Assembly: GCA_037720595.1 (NCBI GenBank)
Contig: JBBJLW010000001.1
Location: forward strand, 124,001-188,000
Source: Gaiellasilicea sp037720595
Lineage (GTDB): Bacteria; Actinomycetota; Thermoleophilia; Gaiellales; Gaiellaceae
DNA: 64,000 nucleotides
Direction of reading: 5' to 3'
A program made the position numbers and the translations under genes. The notes under the pieces were generated by a model. The model worked only from the letters and a program-made list of their open reading frames with translations. It ran no database searches and was not told the DNA's origin. Below are positions 56,275 through 64,000 of this stretch, piece after piece. Each line of letters begins with the position of its first letter. Position 1 is the first letter of the stretch.

Positions 56275-58370
56275 CAGGAATGTGCCTCCGCCAGCTCCGC
56301 GACTGGGATTCCGAGCAGCCGCTCGCCGCCGACGACGCCGAGCCGCCGTAGCGGGAAGCCATCGAGCCGGTCGACCGTCTCGGGCGCGCACGCGACCACC
56401 GCCTGGCCCCCGGCCTCGCCGAACCAGGCGCGCGCGTCCTCGGGCAACTCCAGCTTCGCGCCGAGCCCGCTGAAGATCGCCGCCTCCGCCACGCAGACGG
56501 CGAGGCCGCCGTCGGAGGCGTCGTGGACGAGCGAGCAGGAAGGGGCGGCCCGCCAGAGGAACTCGACGAGCGAGACCTCCGCCGCGAGCTCGAGCCGCGG
56601 CAGCGTGCCGCCGACCTCGCCGTAGCGGGCCTGATACTCGGAGCCAGTGAGCGACACCGGCGAGGCGCCGGCGAGCAGGATCACGTCGCCTTCACGCCAC
56701 GCCGCGGGAACGGCGCGGACGTCCGGGACGAGGCCCACGCAGCCGACGAACGGGGTCGGGTGGATCGCGCGGCCGTCCGTCTCGTTGTAGAGCGAGACGT
56801 TGCCGGAGACGATCGGGACGCCGAGGGCATCGCAGGCGAGCGCCATTCCCTCGATCGCCTCGGCGAGCTCCCAGGCGATCTCGGGCTTCTCCGGGTTGCC
56901 GAAGTTGAGGCAGTCCGTGAATCCGACGGGCTCGCCGCCGGCGCAGGCGACGTTGCGCGCGGCTTCGAGCACGGCGAGGGAGCCGCCGGTGCGCGGATCG
57001 AGGCTCGTCATCCGCCCCTGACCGTCGAGCGAGACCGCCAGCCCGCGATACCCGGGGCGCAGGCGCAGGACGGCCGCGTCGAGCCCGGGACGGCGCACCG
57101 TCCGCGAGCCGACGAGATGGTCGTAGCGGCGATAGATCGGCGCCCGGCTGCACACGTTCGGCGAGCCGAGCAGCTCGAGGAGAGCGCGCGGCAGCTCGGG
57201 CGCGTCGATCGAGCCGAGTAACGGGCTGTTACGTGGCTTCCGAGGTCGTGGCTTGATCCGGTAGCGCGGGCACTCGTCGGTGAGCAGCCGCGCCGGGATC
57301 TCGCCGACGACCTCGCCGTCCCAGAGCGCGCGCAGGAGGCCGGTGTCCGTGACCTCCCCGATCACGGCGTGCGCCAGCTCCCAGCGCTCGCAGAGGGACT
57401 CCACCGCCGCCAGCATCTGCGGCCGCACGACCGCGACCATCCGCTCCTGACTCTCGGAGATCATCACCTCCCACGGCTCCATCCCCTCCTCCCTCAGCGG
57501 AACGCGATCGAGCTCGAGGTCGATCCCCGTCTCGCGCGCCATCTCGGAGAGCGAGGACGCGAGGCCGGCGGCGCCGCAGTCCTGCAGCGACTCGACGAGC
57601 CCCGACTCGACGAGCTCGACCGAGACCTCGATCAGCTTCTTGCCCGTGAACGGATCGCCGACCTGAACCGTGGGCCGCTTGTCGGCGTCGTCCTCGCCGA
57701 GCTCGGCGCTCGCGAGCACGGAGGCGCCGCCGATCCCGTCGCGCCCGGTCGTGGCGCCGTAGAGGACGACCAGGTTGCCCGGGCCGCTTGCGCGGGCGGT
57801 CGCGATCCGGTCGGCCGGGAGGAGCCCGACGCACATCGCGTTCACGAGCACGTTGTCGGCGTACGCGTCGTCGAAGACCGCCTCTCCGCCGACGGTTGGA
57901 ACGCCCACCGAGTTCCCGTAGGCGCCGATCCCGGCGACCGCCCGGTCGAACCGCGGGTCGCCCTCGGCAAAGCGAAGGCCGTCGAGCAGCGCCACCGGCC
58001 GCGCGCCCATCGCGATGATGTCGCGCAGGATCCCACCCACCCCGGTCGCTGCGCCCTGGAAGGGCTCGACCGCCGAAGGGTGATTGTGGCTCTCGACCTT
58101 GAAGCAGACCGCCTCCCCCTCGCCGAGGTCGATCACGCCCGCATTCTCACCGGGTCCCTGCAAGACGCGTTTACCCGTGGAGGGCAACCGCTTCAGGAGG
58201 AGCGCCGAATGCTTGTAGCCGCAGTGCTCGGACCAAAGCAACGAGAAGACCGCAAGCTCGAAATGATTTGGCTCGCGCTCGAGCAGCTCGACGATTCGCG
58301 CGAGCTCTCCGTCGGTGAGGCCGAGGGCTCGATGGAGAGGCTTGTCGGCGACAGAGCTCAGGTCTGTCAC
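56274..58370 (-). CDS. purL: Phosphoribosylformylglycinamidine synthase subunit PurL
   Basis: The synthetase subunit that turns FGAR into FGAM with ammonia from PurQ. The 698-residue protein has LLWSEHCGYKHSALLLKRLP, ESHNHPSAVEPFQGAATGVG, SLQDCGAAGLASSLSEMARE, SGNVSLYNETDGRAIHPTPF and LVHDASDGGLAVCVAEAAIF. It is a little shorter than the usual 720-740 residues. The linker between its two halves (RKPRNSPLLGSID) contains a repeated 15-bp word and a rare TTA codon. purQ and purS are not in the window. The start is GTG, overlapping a possible -10 TAGAGT. Confidence 0.95.
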   Translation of the reverse strand: MTDLSSVADKPLHRALGLTDGELARIVELLEREPNHFELAVFSLLWSEHCGYKHSALLLKRLPSTGKRVLQGPGENAGVIDLGEGEAVCFKVESHNHPSAVEPFQGAATGVGGILRDIIAMGARPVALLDGLRFAEGDPRFDRAVAGIGAYGNSVGVPTVGGEAVFDDAYADNVLVNAMCVGLLPADRIATARASGPGNLVVLYGATTGRDGIGGASVLASAELGEDDADKRPTVQVGDPFTGKKLIEVSVELVESGLVESLQDCGAAGLASSLSEMARETGIDLELDRVPLREEGMEPWEVMISESQERMVAVVRPQMLAAVESLCERWELAHAVIGEVTDTGLLRALWDGEVVGEIPARLLTDECPRYRIKPRPRKPRNSPLLGSIDAPELPRALLELLGSPNVCSRAPIYRRYDHLVGSRTVRRPGLDAAVLRLRPGYRGLAVSLDGQGRMTSLDPRTGGSLAVLEAARNVACAGGEPVGFTDCLNFGNPEKPEIAWELAEAIEGMALACDALGVPIVSGNVSLYNETDGRAIHPTPFVGCVGLVPDVRAVPAAWREGDVILLAGASPVSLTGSEYQARYGEVGGTLPRLELAAEVSLVEFLWRAAPSCSLVHDASDGGLAVCVAEAAIFSGLGAKLELPEDARAWFGEAGGQAVVACAPETVDRLDGFPLRRLGVVGGERLLGIPVAELAEAHS

Positions 58371-58414
58371 TCTAACCGGGAACGCCGACGACGCCCGCCG
58401 CGTTGGGAAGAAGC

Positions 58415-59137
58415 GTGAGCCGCCGCCACGTGATCATGCTGCTCGCGCTCGCCGCGGTCTGGGGAGTGTCGTTTCTCTTCATCGAGATCGCGCTCCGCGA
58501 GCTGGCGCCGACAACCGTGATCCTCTTCCGGATCGCCGCCGGGGCGCTCGCTCTGGGGATCTATGTCGCGCTCCGCGGCCACGGCTTCGGCGGTCTACGC
58601 GCCTACCTCGGCTCGCTGGCGCTGATGGGCGCCTTCAACACCGCGTTTCCGTTCTTCCTGATCACGTGGGGTCAGCAGTACATCGACTCGGGGCTGGCGG
58701 CGATCCTCAATGCGTCCGCACCGATCTTCACCGCGGTCTTCGCGCTCGGGGTCGACCGCAGCCAGCGCGTCACGGGATTGCGGCTCGTCGGGATCGTCCT
58801 CGGCTTCGTCGGGATCGTCGCGCTCGTCGGCTTCGAGCCGGGCGGCGGCGATCGCGCGATCTGGGGGTCGCTCGCCGTGGTCGGCGCGACGGTCTGCTAC
58901 GCCCTGGGCGGCCTCTACGCCGGCCGGCGGTTCGTCGGGCTTCGTCCAGAGCTCGTCGCCTTCGGCAGCCTCTGCTTCGCATCGGTGTTCGCGCTCCCGC
59001 TCGGAGCGGCGAACGCGAGCGCGCAGATCTCCGCGCTCGCGCTCGACGAGCAGATCTCCGCGCTCGCGCTCGTCGGGCTCGCGCTCGTGCTCTCGGGGGT
59101 CGCGCTCGGGACACGCCGGGCGCCGGTAGCTTCGTGA
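58415..59137 (+). CDS. EamA/DMT-family transporter, internally shortened
   Basis: A 240-residue permease, about 50-60 residues shorter than its family. The first EamA repeat (LLALAAVWGVSFLFIEIALR onward) and the start of the second are normal. After FASVFALPLGAANASA the sequence jumps to ISALALDEQISALALVGLAL, the last helix. The junction carries a duplicated 22-bp segment. The missing part should hold roughly two to three helices, so activity is doubtful although the frame is open. GGGAAG precedes the GTG start. Confidence 0.75.
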   Translation: MSRRHVIMLLALAAVWGVSFLFIEIALRELAPTTVILFRIAAGALALGIYVALRGHGFGGLRAYLGSLALMGAFNTAFPFFLITWGQQYIDSGLAAILNASAPIFTAVFALGVDRSQRVTGLRLVGIVLGFVGIVALVGFEPGGGDRAIWGSLAVVGATVCYALGGLYAGRRFVGLRPELVAFGSLCFASVFALPLGAANASAQISALALDEQISALALVGLALVLSGVALGTRRAPVAS

Positions 59138-59138
59138 G

Positions 59139-59333
59139 ATGGCCGTAGTAGCGACCTTGAACGCCCGCGCGTACCTCGGGCGTCGCTCCCAGATGAGATA
59201 CCGGCAGTGCCTGGCCGGAGGGGAGAGTACGAGTAGTACGGCCCCGGCGAGCCGGGTGCTGCGAGCGGCGCCAGGCGGCGGCGGAGCCTGGCTCTGCCGG
59301 GCGGGAGCCGTCGTCGGCGAGAGGCGCGCGTGA
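59139..59333 (+). other. Doubtful 64-codon frame between two transporter genes
   Basis: An ATG one base after the upstream stop opens a 64-codon frame ending in a GTGA overlap with the next transporter gene. The translation (MAVVATLNARAYLGRRSQMR, then low-complexity Ala/Gly/Arg) does not look like a folded protein and matches nothing I know. The DNA is less GC-biased in codon position than neighbours. I regard this 192-bp gap as probably non-coding, holding the promoter of the downstream gene. Confidence 0.2.
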
Positions 59334-60232
59334 CTCGGTATTGGCCGAATATCCTGCTGCTCGCGGCGGTCTGGGGTGCGTCCTACCTCTTCATCAAGGT
59401 CGCGGTCGAGGAGATCGAGCCCGCGCCGATGATGGCCGTGCGGACGCTGCTCGCGGCGGCGGTGCTGGCGACGTACCTCGGGCTTCGGATCGGCTGGAAG
59501 CGCGCGGCCGCCGACGTCCACGCCGCCTGGCGGCACTGCCTCGTGCTCGGCGTGCTGAACGCGGCCCTTCCGTTCTGGCTGATCGCCTGGGGCGAGAAGC
59601 ACATCGACTCGGGGCTCGCCGCTGTCGTCCAGGCCTCGGTGCCGATCTTCAACGCGCTGCTCGTGCTCCGCTTCCTCCCCCACGAGCGGCTGAGCACCAC
59701 GCGCGCGCTCGGCCTCGCGGTCGGCAGCGTCGGCGTCGGCGGCGTCACCGGGCTCCATCCCGACGGCGGCGGGATCGCCGGGGCAGGCGCGCTCGCGATC
59801 GTCGCCTCCTCGCTCGCCTATGCCGGAGCAGGCGTCTACGGCCAGAAAGCGGTCTCGGGAACCGCCGGCCCGGTGCTCGCGACCGGCTCGATGCTCGTAG
59901 GCGGGCTGCTCCTGCTCCCGATCGCGCTCTTCCAGCTGCCGACGAGCGCACCCGGCTGGGAGGCAACCTCGTCGGTGCTCGCTCTGTCGCTTCTCGGCAC
60001 GGCCCTCGCACAGCTCGTGCTCTTCCGGATACTGGCGCTCTACGGGTCGGCGCGGCTCTCACTCGTCACCTACCTGATGCCCGGCTTCGCGCTCGTCTAC
60101 GGGGCGCTGATCCTGGACGAGGCGATCACGGCCTCGACCCTCCTCGGAGGCGCTCTCATCCTCGGCGGTGTCGCGCTTGCGTCGGGGACGCTCCACCTGC
60201 CTCGACGATCGGGAGTCACCGCCCGCCAATGA
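59330..60232 (+). CDS. EamA/DMT-family transporter
   Basis: A full-length 300-residue ten-helix permease: ILLLAAVWGASYLFIKVAVE, EKHIDSGLAAVVQASVPIFN, LSLLGTALAQLVLFRILALY and SARLSLVTYLMPGFALVYGA. It is clearly paralogous to the shortened transporter upstream (compare AVWGxSxLFI and HIDSGLAA), so the two arose by tandem duplication or were acquired together. The substrate is unknown. The stop overlaps the acetyltransferase start (ATGA). Confidence 0.9.
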   Translation: MTRYWPNILLLAAVWGASYLFIKVAVEEIEPAPMMAVRTLLAAAVLATYLGLRIGWKRAAADVHAAWRHCLVLGVLNAALPFWLIAWGEKHIDSGLAAVVQASVPIFNALLVLRFLPHERLSTTRALGLAVGSVGVGGVTGLHPDGGGIAGAGALAIVASSLAYAGAGVYGQKAVSGTAGPVLATGSMLVGGLLLLPIALFQLPTSAPGWEATSSVLALSLLGTALAQLVLFRILALYGSARLSLVTYLMPGFALVYGALILDEAITASTLLGGALILGGVALASGTLHLPRRSGVTARQ

Positions 60233-60774
60233 GCGTGACTCTCCGCCGCGCGACAACGGCCGACGCCGACTTCGTCGCAGACCTCTACGCGGACGAGGAT
60301 GTCCGTCCCTGGCTTGCAGCGGCAGGTCGCTACGACCGAGAGGCTGTGCACGCCGACCTCGAGCGCTTCGAGCGCGAGCCCGCTTCGGGCGGGCTGATCC
60401 AGATCGAGGTCGGCGGCGAAAGAGCCGGCGTGTGCGCCTGGAAACTCGTCTACGAGCGGAGCCGGATCGCGCAGCTCGGCGGGCTCGCGATCCACCCGGA
60501 CTTCCGCGGTCGCGGCATCGCCGAGGAGGCGGCGCGGCTGCTCCAACGCGAGCTGATCCTCGAACTCGGATTCCATCGCCTCGAGCTCGAGGTCTACGCC
60601 TTCAACGAGCGGGCCCAACGGCACGCCGAGCGCGCCGGCTTCGTCCGCGAGGGCGTCAAGCGCCAGGCCTACAGGCGCGGCGACGGCTGGGTCGACAGCG
60701 TCTGCTACGCGCTGATCGCCGAGGATCTGAACTCAGGGACTCGCGACGGGAAGTCCGAGCCCGCGGGCGATTGA
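60229..60774 (+). CDS. GNAT N-acetyltransferase
   Basis: A 181-residue GNAT enzyme of the RimJ/RimL-like type: MSVTLRRATTADADFVADLY, IAQLGGLAIHPDFRGRGIAE (acetyl-CoA loop R-G-R-G-I-A), LGFHRLELEVYAFNERAQRH and AERAGFVREGVKRQAYRRGD. It acetylates an amine on a small molecule or protein; the target is unknown. It is coupled to the transporter gene, an arrangement often linked to export or detoxification of an amine. The 3' end overlaps the convergent PIN toxin gene by 42 bp. Confidence 0.9.
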   Translation: MSVTLRRATTADADFVADLYADEDVRPWLAAAGRYDREAVHADLERFEREPASGGLIQIEVGGERAGVCAWKLVYERSRIAQLGGLAIHPDFRGRGIAEEAARLLQRELILELGFHRLELEVYAFNERAQRHAERAGFVREGVKRQAYRRGDGWVDSVCYALIAEDLNSGTRDGKSEPAGD

Positions 60775-61119
60775 CGCCATCCGCAGGTCGTACGTGATCA
60801 AGACGCCGAGATCCGGTCCGAGCGCTCGTGCAGCCGAGACGTGAATGGCGTCGAGCGAACGGAGCTCCCCTTCGAGCTCGCCAGCGTCGTCGAGCAAGCG
60901 GTCGGAGAGTCTTACGAGACGGAGCGTGCGAAAAGCGGTTCGGGCCGCCGCGACGGCGTCCGGTCCGGAGGGCAGCACTGCCCTGATCGCCTCGGTGCGA
61001 AGGAGCGCGCAGGACGCACGATTGGGCCACTGCTGGAGCCATTCGAACAGTCGAGCTGACTCCGCCTCTCGAACGATTGTCTTCACGAAGGCGGAGGTGT
61101 CCAGATACGCGAACCTCAC
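60733..61119 (-). CDS. PIN-domain toxin (VapC-like)
   Basis: A 128-residue PIN RNase: YLDTSAFVKTIVREAESARL (Asp near the N-terminus), LLRTEAIRAVL (Glu), LRSLDAIHVSAARAL and VLITYDLRMASIARGL (further acidic residues). Toxins of this fold cut RNA and are held inactive by a partner antitoxin. The upstream Phd-like gene overlaps by four bases (ATGA), the usual antitoxin-toxin order. The call as a toxin is inferred from family and pairing. Confidence 0.9.
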   Translation of the reverse strand: MRFAYLDTSAFVKTIVREAESARLFEWLQQWPNRASCALLRTEAIRAVLPSGPDAVAAARTAFRTLRLVRLSDRLLDDAGELEGELRSLDAIHVSAARALGPDLGVLITYDLRMASIARGLGLPVASP

Positions 61120-61403
61120 CGCTCGTCGGCTCGCAACTCGGCCAGAACCTCCGATGGGAGCTTCACTCCCGGCTTGGGTTGCAGAGGGAGCCCGAGTGCA
61201 AGCAGATCGCCCTCCGCTTCGCTGATCCGTCCTTCGGCAGCGAGCAGCTCCACGCCCTGAGCAGGCGCAGGGATCGGCTGAAGGCGCGCAACAGGGCGCC
61301 CCCGGTCAGTCACTTCGAAGCTCTCGCCTGCGGCGGCGCGCCGTACCCAGCGACTGGCGTGTTGCCTCAGCTCCCGGATCCCAATCCGCTCCATGTGCGA
61401 CAT
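61116..61403 (-). CDS. Phd/YefM-family antitoxin
   Basis: A 95-residue antitoxin. The N-terminal Phd fold is RIGIRELRQHASRWVRRAAA, then GESFEVTDRGRPVARLQPIP, the standard DNA-binding and dimerisation half. The C-terminal part (LPLQPKPGVKLPSEVLAELR) should wrap the PIN toxin. It probably represses its own operon. No strong promoter is seen in the 42 bp before the divergent glyoxalase gene. Confidence 0.9.
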   Translation of the reverse strand: MSHMERIGIRELRQHASRWVRRAAAGESFEVTDRGRPVARLQPIPAPAQGVELLAAEGRISEAEGDLLALGLPLQPKPGVKLPSEVLAELRADER

Positions 61404-61445
61404 GGTAGCACTTCAGAGGGTTGGCCTACCCCGTAGGCTGCGCTT

Positions 61446-61826
61446 ATGGAGCTGATCCACACGTGCTACCGGATTACGGAGATCGACCGCTCGATCGCGT
61501 TCTACACCGCCCTCGGCTTCGAGGAGCGGCGGCGAATGCCGATCCGCGAGGAGGCGATCAACGTCTTCATGGGCCTGCCTGGCGGGGGCGACCAGCTCGA
61601 GTTGACGTACAACCACGGCGTCGACTCGTACCAGCTTGGGACGGGCTACGGGCACATCGCGCTCACGGTCGACGATTTGGCGCAGACGCTCGCGGGCCTG
61701 GCCGAGCAGGGGATCGAGCCGGAGCGGGCACCCTATCGGCTGCGCGAGGGCGGCTCGCTGCTCTGCTTCGTCCGCGACCCGGACGGTTACCGTGTTGAAG
61801 TTATAGAAAGATCGGCGAGCGGCTGA
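61446..61826 (+). CDS. Glyoxalase I-like VOC protein (lactoylglutathione lyase family)
   Basis: A 126-residue single VOC domain: MELIHTCYRITEIDRSIAFY, TALGFEERRRMPI, GGDQLELTYNHGVDSYQLGT, GYGHIALTVDDLAQTLAGLA, LCFVRDPDGYRVEVIER. The His/Glu metal ligands of glyoxalase I are in place. It probably detoxifies methylglyoxal conjugates or a related adduct. As glutathione is unusual in actinobacteria, the thiol partner may be another compound. Confidence 0.9.
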   Translation: MELIHTCYRITEIDRSIAFYTALGFEERRRMPIREEAINVFMGLPGGGDQLELTYNHGVDSYQLGTGYGHIALTVDDLAQTLAGLAEQGIEPERAPYRLREGGSLLCFVRDPDGYRVEVIERSASG

Positions 61827-62021
61827 ACGAGCCGCGCGCGAACTCTGAATCCACGCGCGCCGCAGGCTTCGAACCGGTAGACGCGCAAGCATCCTCTCGA
61901 TGCGAATCCCTCCCGCCGCTCATGTCCGTGAAGTTCAGCCGTTTACAACAGTCGATCCGTTCTTTGCTGAACACCGAAATGCACCGCTCGAGGCTGGCGC
62001 CAACAGGAGACCAAAATACGC

Positions 62022-62050
62022 TTGAGTTGTCTGCCAAAAGGGCCTAGATT
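62022..62050 (+). promoter_or_regulatory. Promoter of the LVIVD-repeat protein gene
   Basis: TTGAGT (62022-62027) and TAGATT (62045-62050) are separated by 17 bp. This predicts a transcript start near 62057 and a 5' leader of about 60 nt carrying the GAAAGG ribosome binding site. The region is notably AT-richer than its surroundings. Confidence 0.6.
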
Positions 62051-62115
62051 GCGGCCAGAGGGTCTGATCACCCGACCACAACACGTGGCGGACAGTTACT
62101 GACGAAAGGTTAGGT

Positions 62116-64000
62116 ATGGGCAACAGACTGGGAGATGAGGCGCCTCGTAACGCTGGCGCGCGGCAGCGGAGGGTCGCCCCGCAAGGTGGTGGCAACGGGG
62201 GTGTAGCCGTGCGGCTGCTGCTCGGAGTGCTGTTTGCGACGCTGGTGCTCGCGGCGCCTGCGCTTGCCAATCATCCGGACAGTGGCACCCCGCAGAGCGA
62301 CGACCCGATCGATGGCCCCCTCCCCGCCGCCGAGGACGACCAGCACGGGGGCGAAGCGGGCCATTTGCCCGCCTCGGCCGAGAACGTCGAGCTTGTCGGC
62401 AAGCTCGACAATCTGACCAACGTCGAGAGCGGCATCGCCGACGTTGGTTACCACGCCGGCTACGCGTACCTGAACGCGTTCAGGCCCGAGTGCGTGGGCC
62501 GGCCTGGCGCCCAGGGCACAGGCGTCCATGTGGTCGACGTTCGCGACCCGGCCAACCCGCGGAAGGTCGGCTTCCTCCCCGCCGAGTCGAACTCGTACCC
62601 GGGCGAGGGCATCCACGTGATCGACTTTGGGCCGCGCGACATCCTCGTCCACAACAACGAGACGTGCGACACCACCAAGCAGGTTACCTCCGGCTTCTCG
62701 GTCTGGGATGTCACCAACCCGCTGGCGCCGGCCCAGCTCGGCCAGTTTGGCGACAGCTTGCCGGCCGTAACCGGGCAGACGTTCCACACGACGCACTCCG
62801 TCCAGGCATTCACTTGGCAGGGCCGCGCCTATGTCGTCGCCTCGGACAACCAGGATCTCAAGGACGTCGACATCTTCGACATCACCCCGCTGCTCACGAG
62901 CACCGGTCCCGCGCAGTTGATCGCCGAACGCGGCTTGGAGGACTGGCCGGGCGCGCAGTCGAGCTACGCCAACGGGGACACGGTCTTCCATCACGACATG
63001 CAGCAGAAGGTCGTCGACGGCCGCAACCTGCTCGCGGTCTCCTACTGGGACGCCGGACAGGTGCTGCTCAACATCGACAACCCGGCCAACCCGCTCTTCC
63101 TCGGCGACTCCGACTTCCTCAGCCCCGACCCGGAGTTCCCGACGTTCGCGCAGTCGGAGGGCAACAGCCATCAGAGCTACTTCGACCAGGACGGCGACTG
63201 GCTGATCTCCACGGACGAGGACTTCTCGCCCACGCGGACGCTGTTCCGGATCACCGACGGGCCAAACGCCGGCCAGTATGGCGCAGGCGAGTTCTCGTTC
63301 ACCTTGCGCATCCCCGGCGACGGCGTCAGCTCGCAGGGCGGCTCGGTCTTCGGCGGCTCGGGCTGTCCGACCGACCAAAACGGGAACGGTGTCTCGGACC
63401 GCACCGAAGTGCCGAGCGCGGCTTCGACCGGCGCCAACACCGTGGTCTTCAGCCGTGGCGCCTGCTTCTTCTCCGACAAGGTCCGAACCGGCGAGGAGGC
63501 CGGCTACCTGATCGTCGTGATCGGCCAGAGCCACTCGGGCACCCGTAACGGCCTGCTCAAGGACGGCTTCCTCTGCGGCGCCCTGGGGAGTCCCGTGCTC
63601 CGAACCGCGCACGGCGTCTGCACCGGCCACCGCGCCATGCACCTGCTGTTCAATGACACGCCCGCCTACACGGGCGTCGAGGGCTACGCCGCCGGCGGCG
63701 ACCTGCCAGCCATCGGCACGCGCGGGGCCGGCGTCTTCGCCCAGCCGCGCTTCGACGGCTGGGGTTACGTCAACCTGCACGACGCACGCCAACCAGACCT
63801 GCCGATCGTGGACACCTACGCGGTTGCCGAGTCCAAGGACCCGGCCTTCCAGTCTGGTTTCGGCAACCTCACCGTGCACGAGGTCAAGACTGACCCCCGG
63901 CACCGCAAGGACCTCGCGTACTTCTCGTACTACGACGCGGGCCTGCGCGTGGCCACCTTCGGCCCCGGCGGACTGAGTGAGGTCGGCCACTACATCGCCC
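62116..64000 (+). CDS. Large secreted LVIVD-repeat protein with PA-like domain (incomplete)
   Basis: At least 628 residues; the gene runs off the right edge. A signal peptide spans about 33-53 (RLLLGVLFATLVLAAPALA). The body consists of beta-propeller-type LVIVD repeats (e.g. GVHVVDVRDPANPRKVGFLP, GFSVWDVTNPLAPAQLGQFG, LLNIDNPANPLFLGDSDFLS). Near residue 420 a calcium-loop-like DQNGNGVSD is followed by a protease-associated-like segment (VVFSRGACFFSDKV, EEAGYLIVVIG). It is probably an extracellular adhesion or binding protein. The ATG has GAAAGG 7 nt upstream. Confidence 0.85.
   Translation, partial: MGNRLGDEAPRNAGARQRRVAPQGGGNGGVAVRLLLGVLFATLVLAAPALANHPDSGTPQSDDPIDGPLPAAEDDQHGGEAGHLPASAENVELVGKLDNLTNVESGIADVGYHAGYAYLNAFRPECVGRPGAQGTGVHVVDVRDPANPRKVGFLPAESNSYPGEGIHVIDFGPRDILVHNNETCDTTKQVTSGFSVWDVTNPLAPAQLGQFGDSLPAVTGQTFHTTHSVQAFTWQGRAYVVASDNQDLKDVDIFDITPLLTSTGPAQLIAERGLEDWPGAQSSYANGDTVFHHDMQQKVVDGRNLLAVSYWDAGQVLLNIDNPANPLFLGDSDFLSPDPEFPTFAQSEGNSHQSYFDQDGDWLISTDEDFSPTRTLFRITDGPNAGQYGAGEFSFTLRIPGDGVSSQGGSVFGGSGCPTDQNGNGVSDRTEVPSAASTGANTVVFSRGACFFSDKVRTGEEAGYLIVVIGQSHSGTRNGLLKDGFLCGALGSPVLRTAHGVCTGHRAMHLLFNDTPAYTGVEGYAAGGDLPAIGTRGAGVFAQPRFDGWGYVNLHDARQPDLPIVDTYAVAESKDPAFQSGFGNLTVHEVKTDPRHRKDLAYFSYYDAGLRVATFGPGGLSEVGHYIA

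Noticed and set aside
59138..59329. Recombination (attC-like) site between the two DMT genes
   Set aside because: There is a partly palindromic stretch (CCGGCAGTGCCTGGCCGG), but no integron integrase or conserved attC boxes; it is more likely a promoter region.
61827..61930. tRNA-like stretch after the glyoxalase gene, containing GCGAATCCCTCCCGCCGC and a GGTAGACGCGCAAGC segment
   Set aside because: It recalls the 3' half of a serine-type tRNA, but the T-arm stem does not pair, no matching 5' acceptor strand is present and no cloverleaf can be drawn. At most it is a degenerate tRNA remnant or attachment-site scar.

Overview
This 64 kb window is chromosomal DNA of a high-GC bacterium. Gene content and style point to an actinobacterium, most plausibly of the Thermoleophilia (Gaiellales/Solirubrobacterales-like); this placement is inference from gene content, not a computed phylogeny. 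Supporting signs are strong G/C bias at third codon positions, many GTG starts, four-base ATGA/GTGA gene overlaps, and many start codons preceded at 6-8 nt by a TAnnnT -10 box, which suggests leaderless transcription. No rRNA or CRISPR array was seen and no tRNA could be supported. Most of the window looks like ordinary core chromosome with no large mobile island.

Layout. 1-6.1 kb: start of rplM, an MFS transporter, acylphosphatase, a decayed secreted-protein pseudogene, then guaB-guaA (GMP synthesis). 6.2-13 kb: SRPBCC protein, sugar kinase, D,D-carboxypeptidase, LysM protein, pyrF, a DnaQ-exonuclease/GIY-YIG fusion behind a LexA-type box, HU, pyrE. 13-20 kb: Roadblock-like and YihY proteins, the murI-rph-rdgB operon, an amidotransferase, rhodanese, GNAT, AlkA. 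20-25.5 kb: GH15 glucoamylase-like enzyme, ferritin-like protein, a broken glycosyltransferase, YdeI family, two secreted proteins. 25.5-31 kb: tyrosine/homogentisate catabolism (HGD, FAH-like, HPPD), interleaved with a PadR regulator pair and a CDF transporter carrying three C-terminal domains. 31-38.8 kb: membrane and unknown proteins, FabL-like reductase, methyltransferase, proline dehydrogenase, a large coiled-coil membrane protein. 38.9-46.4 kb: xseAB, a cNMP-binding protein, a flippase-like membrane protein with a GT4 mannosyltransferase, a quinone-detoxification-like cluster, adenosine deaminase. 46.6-60.8 kb: DMT transporters, cystathionine beta-synthase, and the purine genes purH-purN-purM and purF-purL. 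60.7-64 kb: a PIN/Phd toxin-antitoxin pair, a glyoxalase and a large secreted LVIVD-repeat protein cut by the window end.

How the genes fit together. Nucleotide metabolism dominates: guaA/B, purF/L/M/N/H, pyrE/F, rdgB and an adenosine deaminase. They are dispersed in short operons, nearly all on the minus strand. A second theme is catabolism of tyrosine (HPPD to HGD to FAH) and of proline.

The most unusual material is non-coding. There is a family of two-hairpin palindromic repeats (six copies), one of which is split by a 163-bp MITE-like insertion with 18-bp terminal inverted repeats. A second inverted-repeat family is built on a GGGGTCAAAGC core (two loci). A 15-bp word is shared by the adenosine deaminase promoter and the purL coding region. 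There are also three decaying genes and one transporter shortened by an internal deletion.
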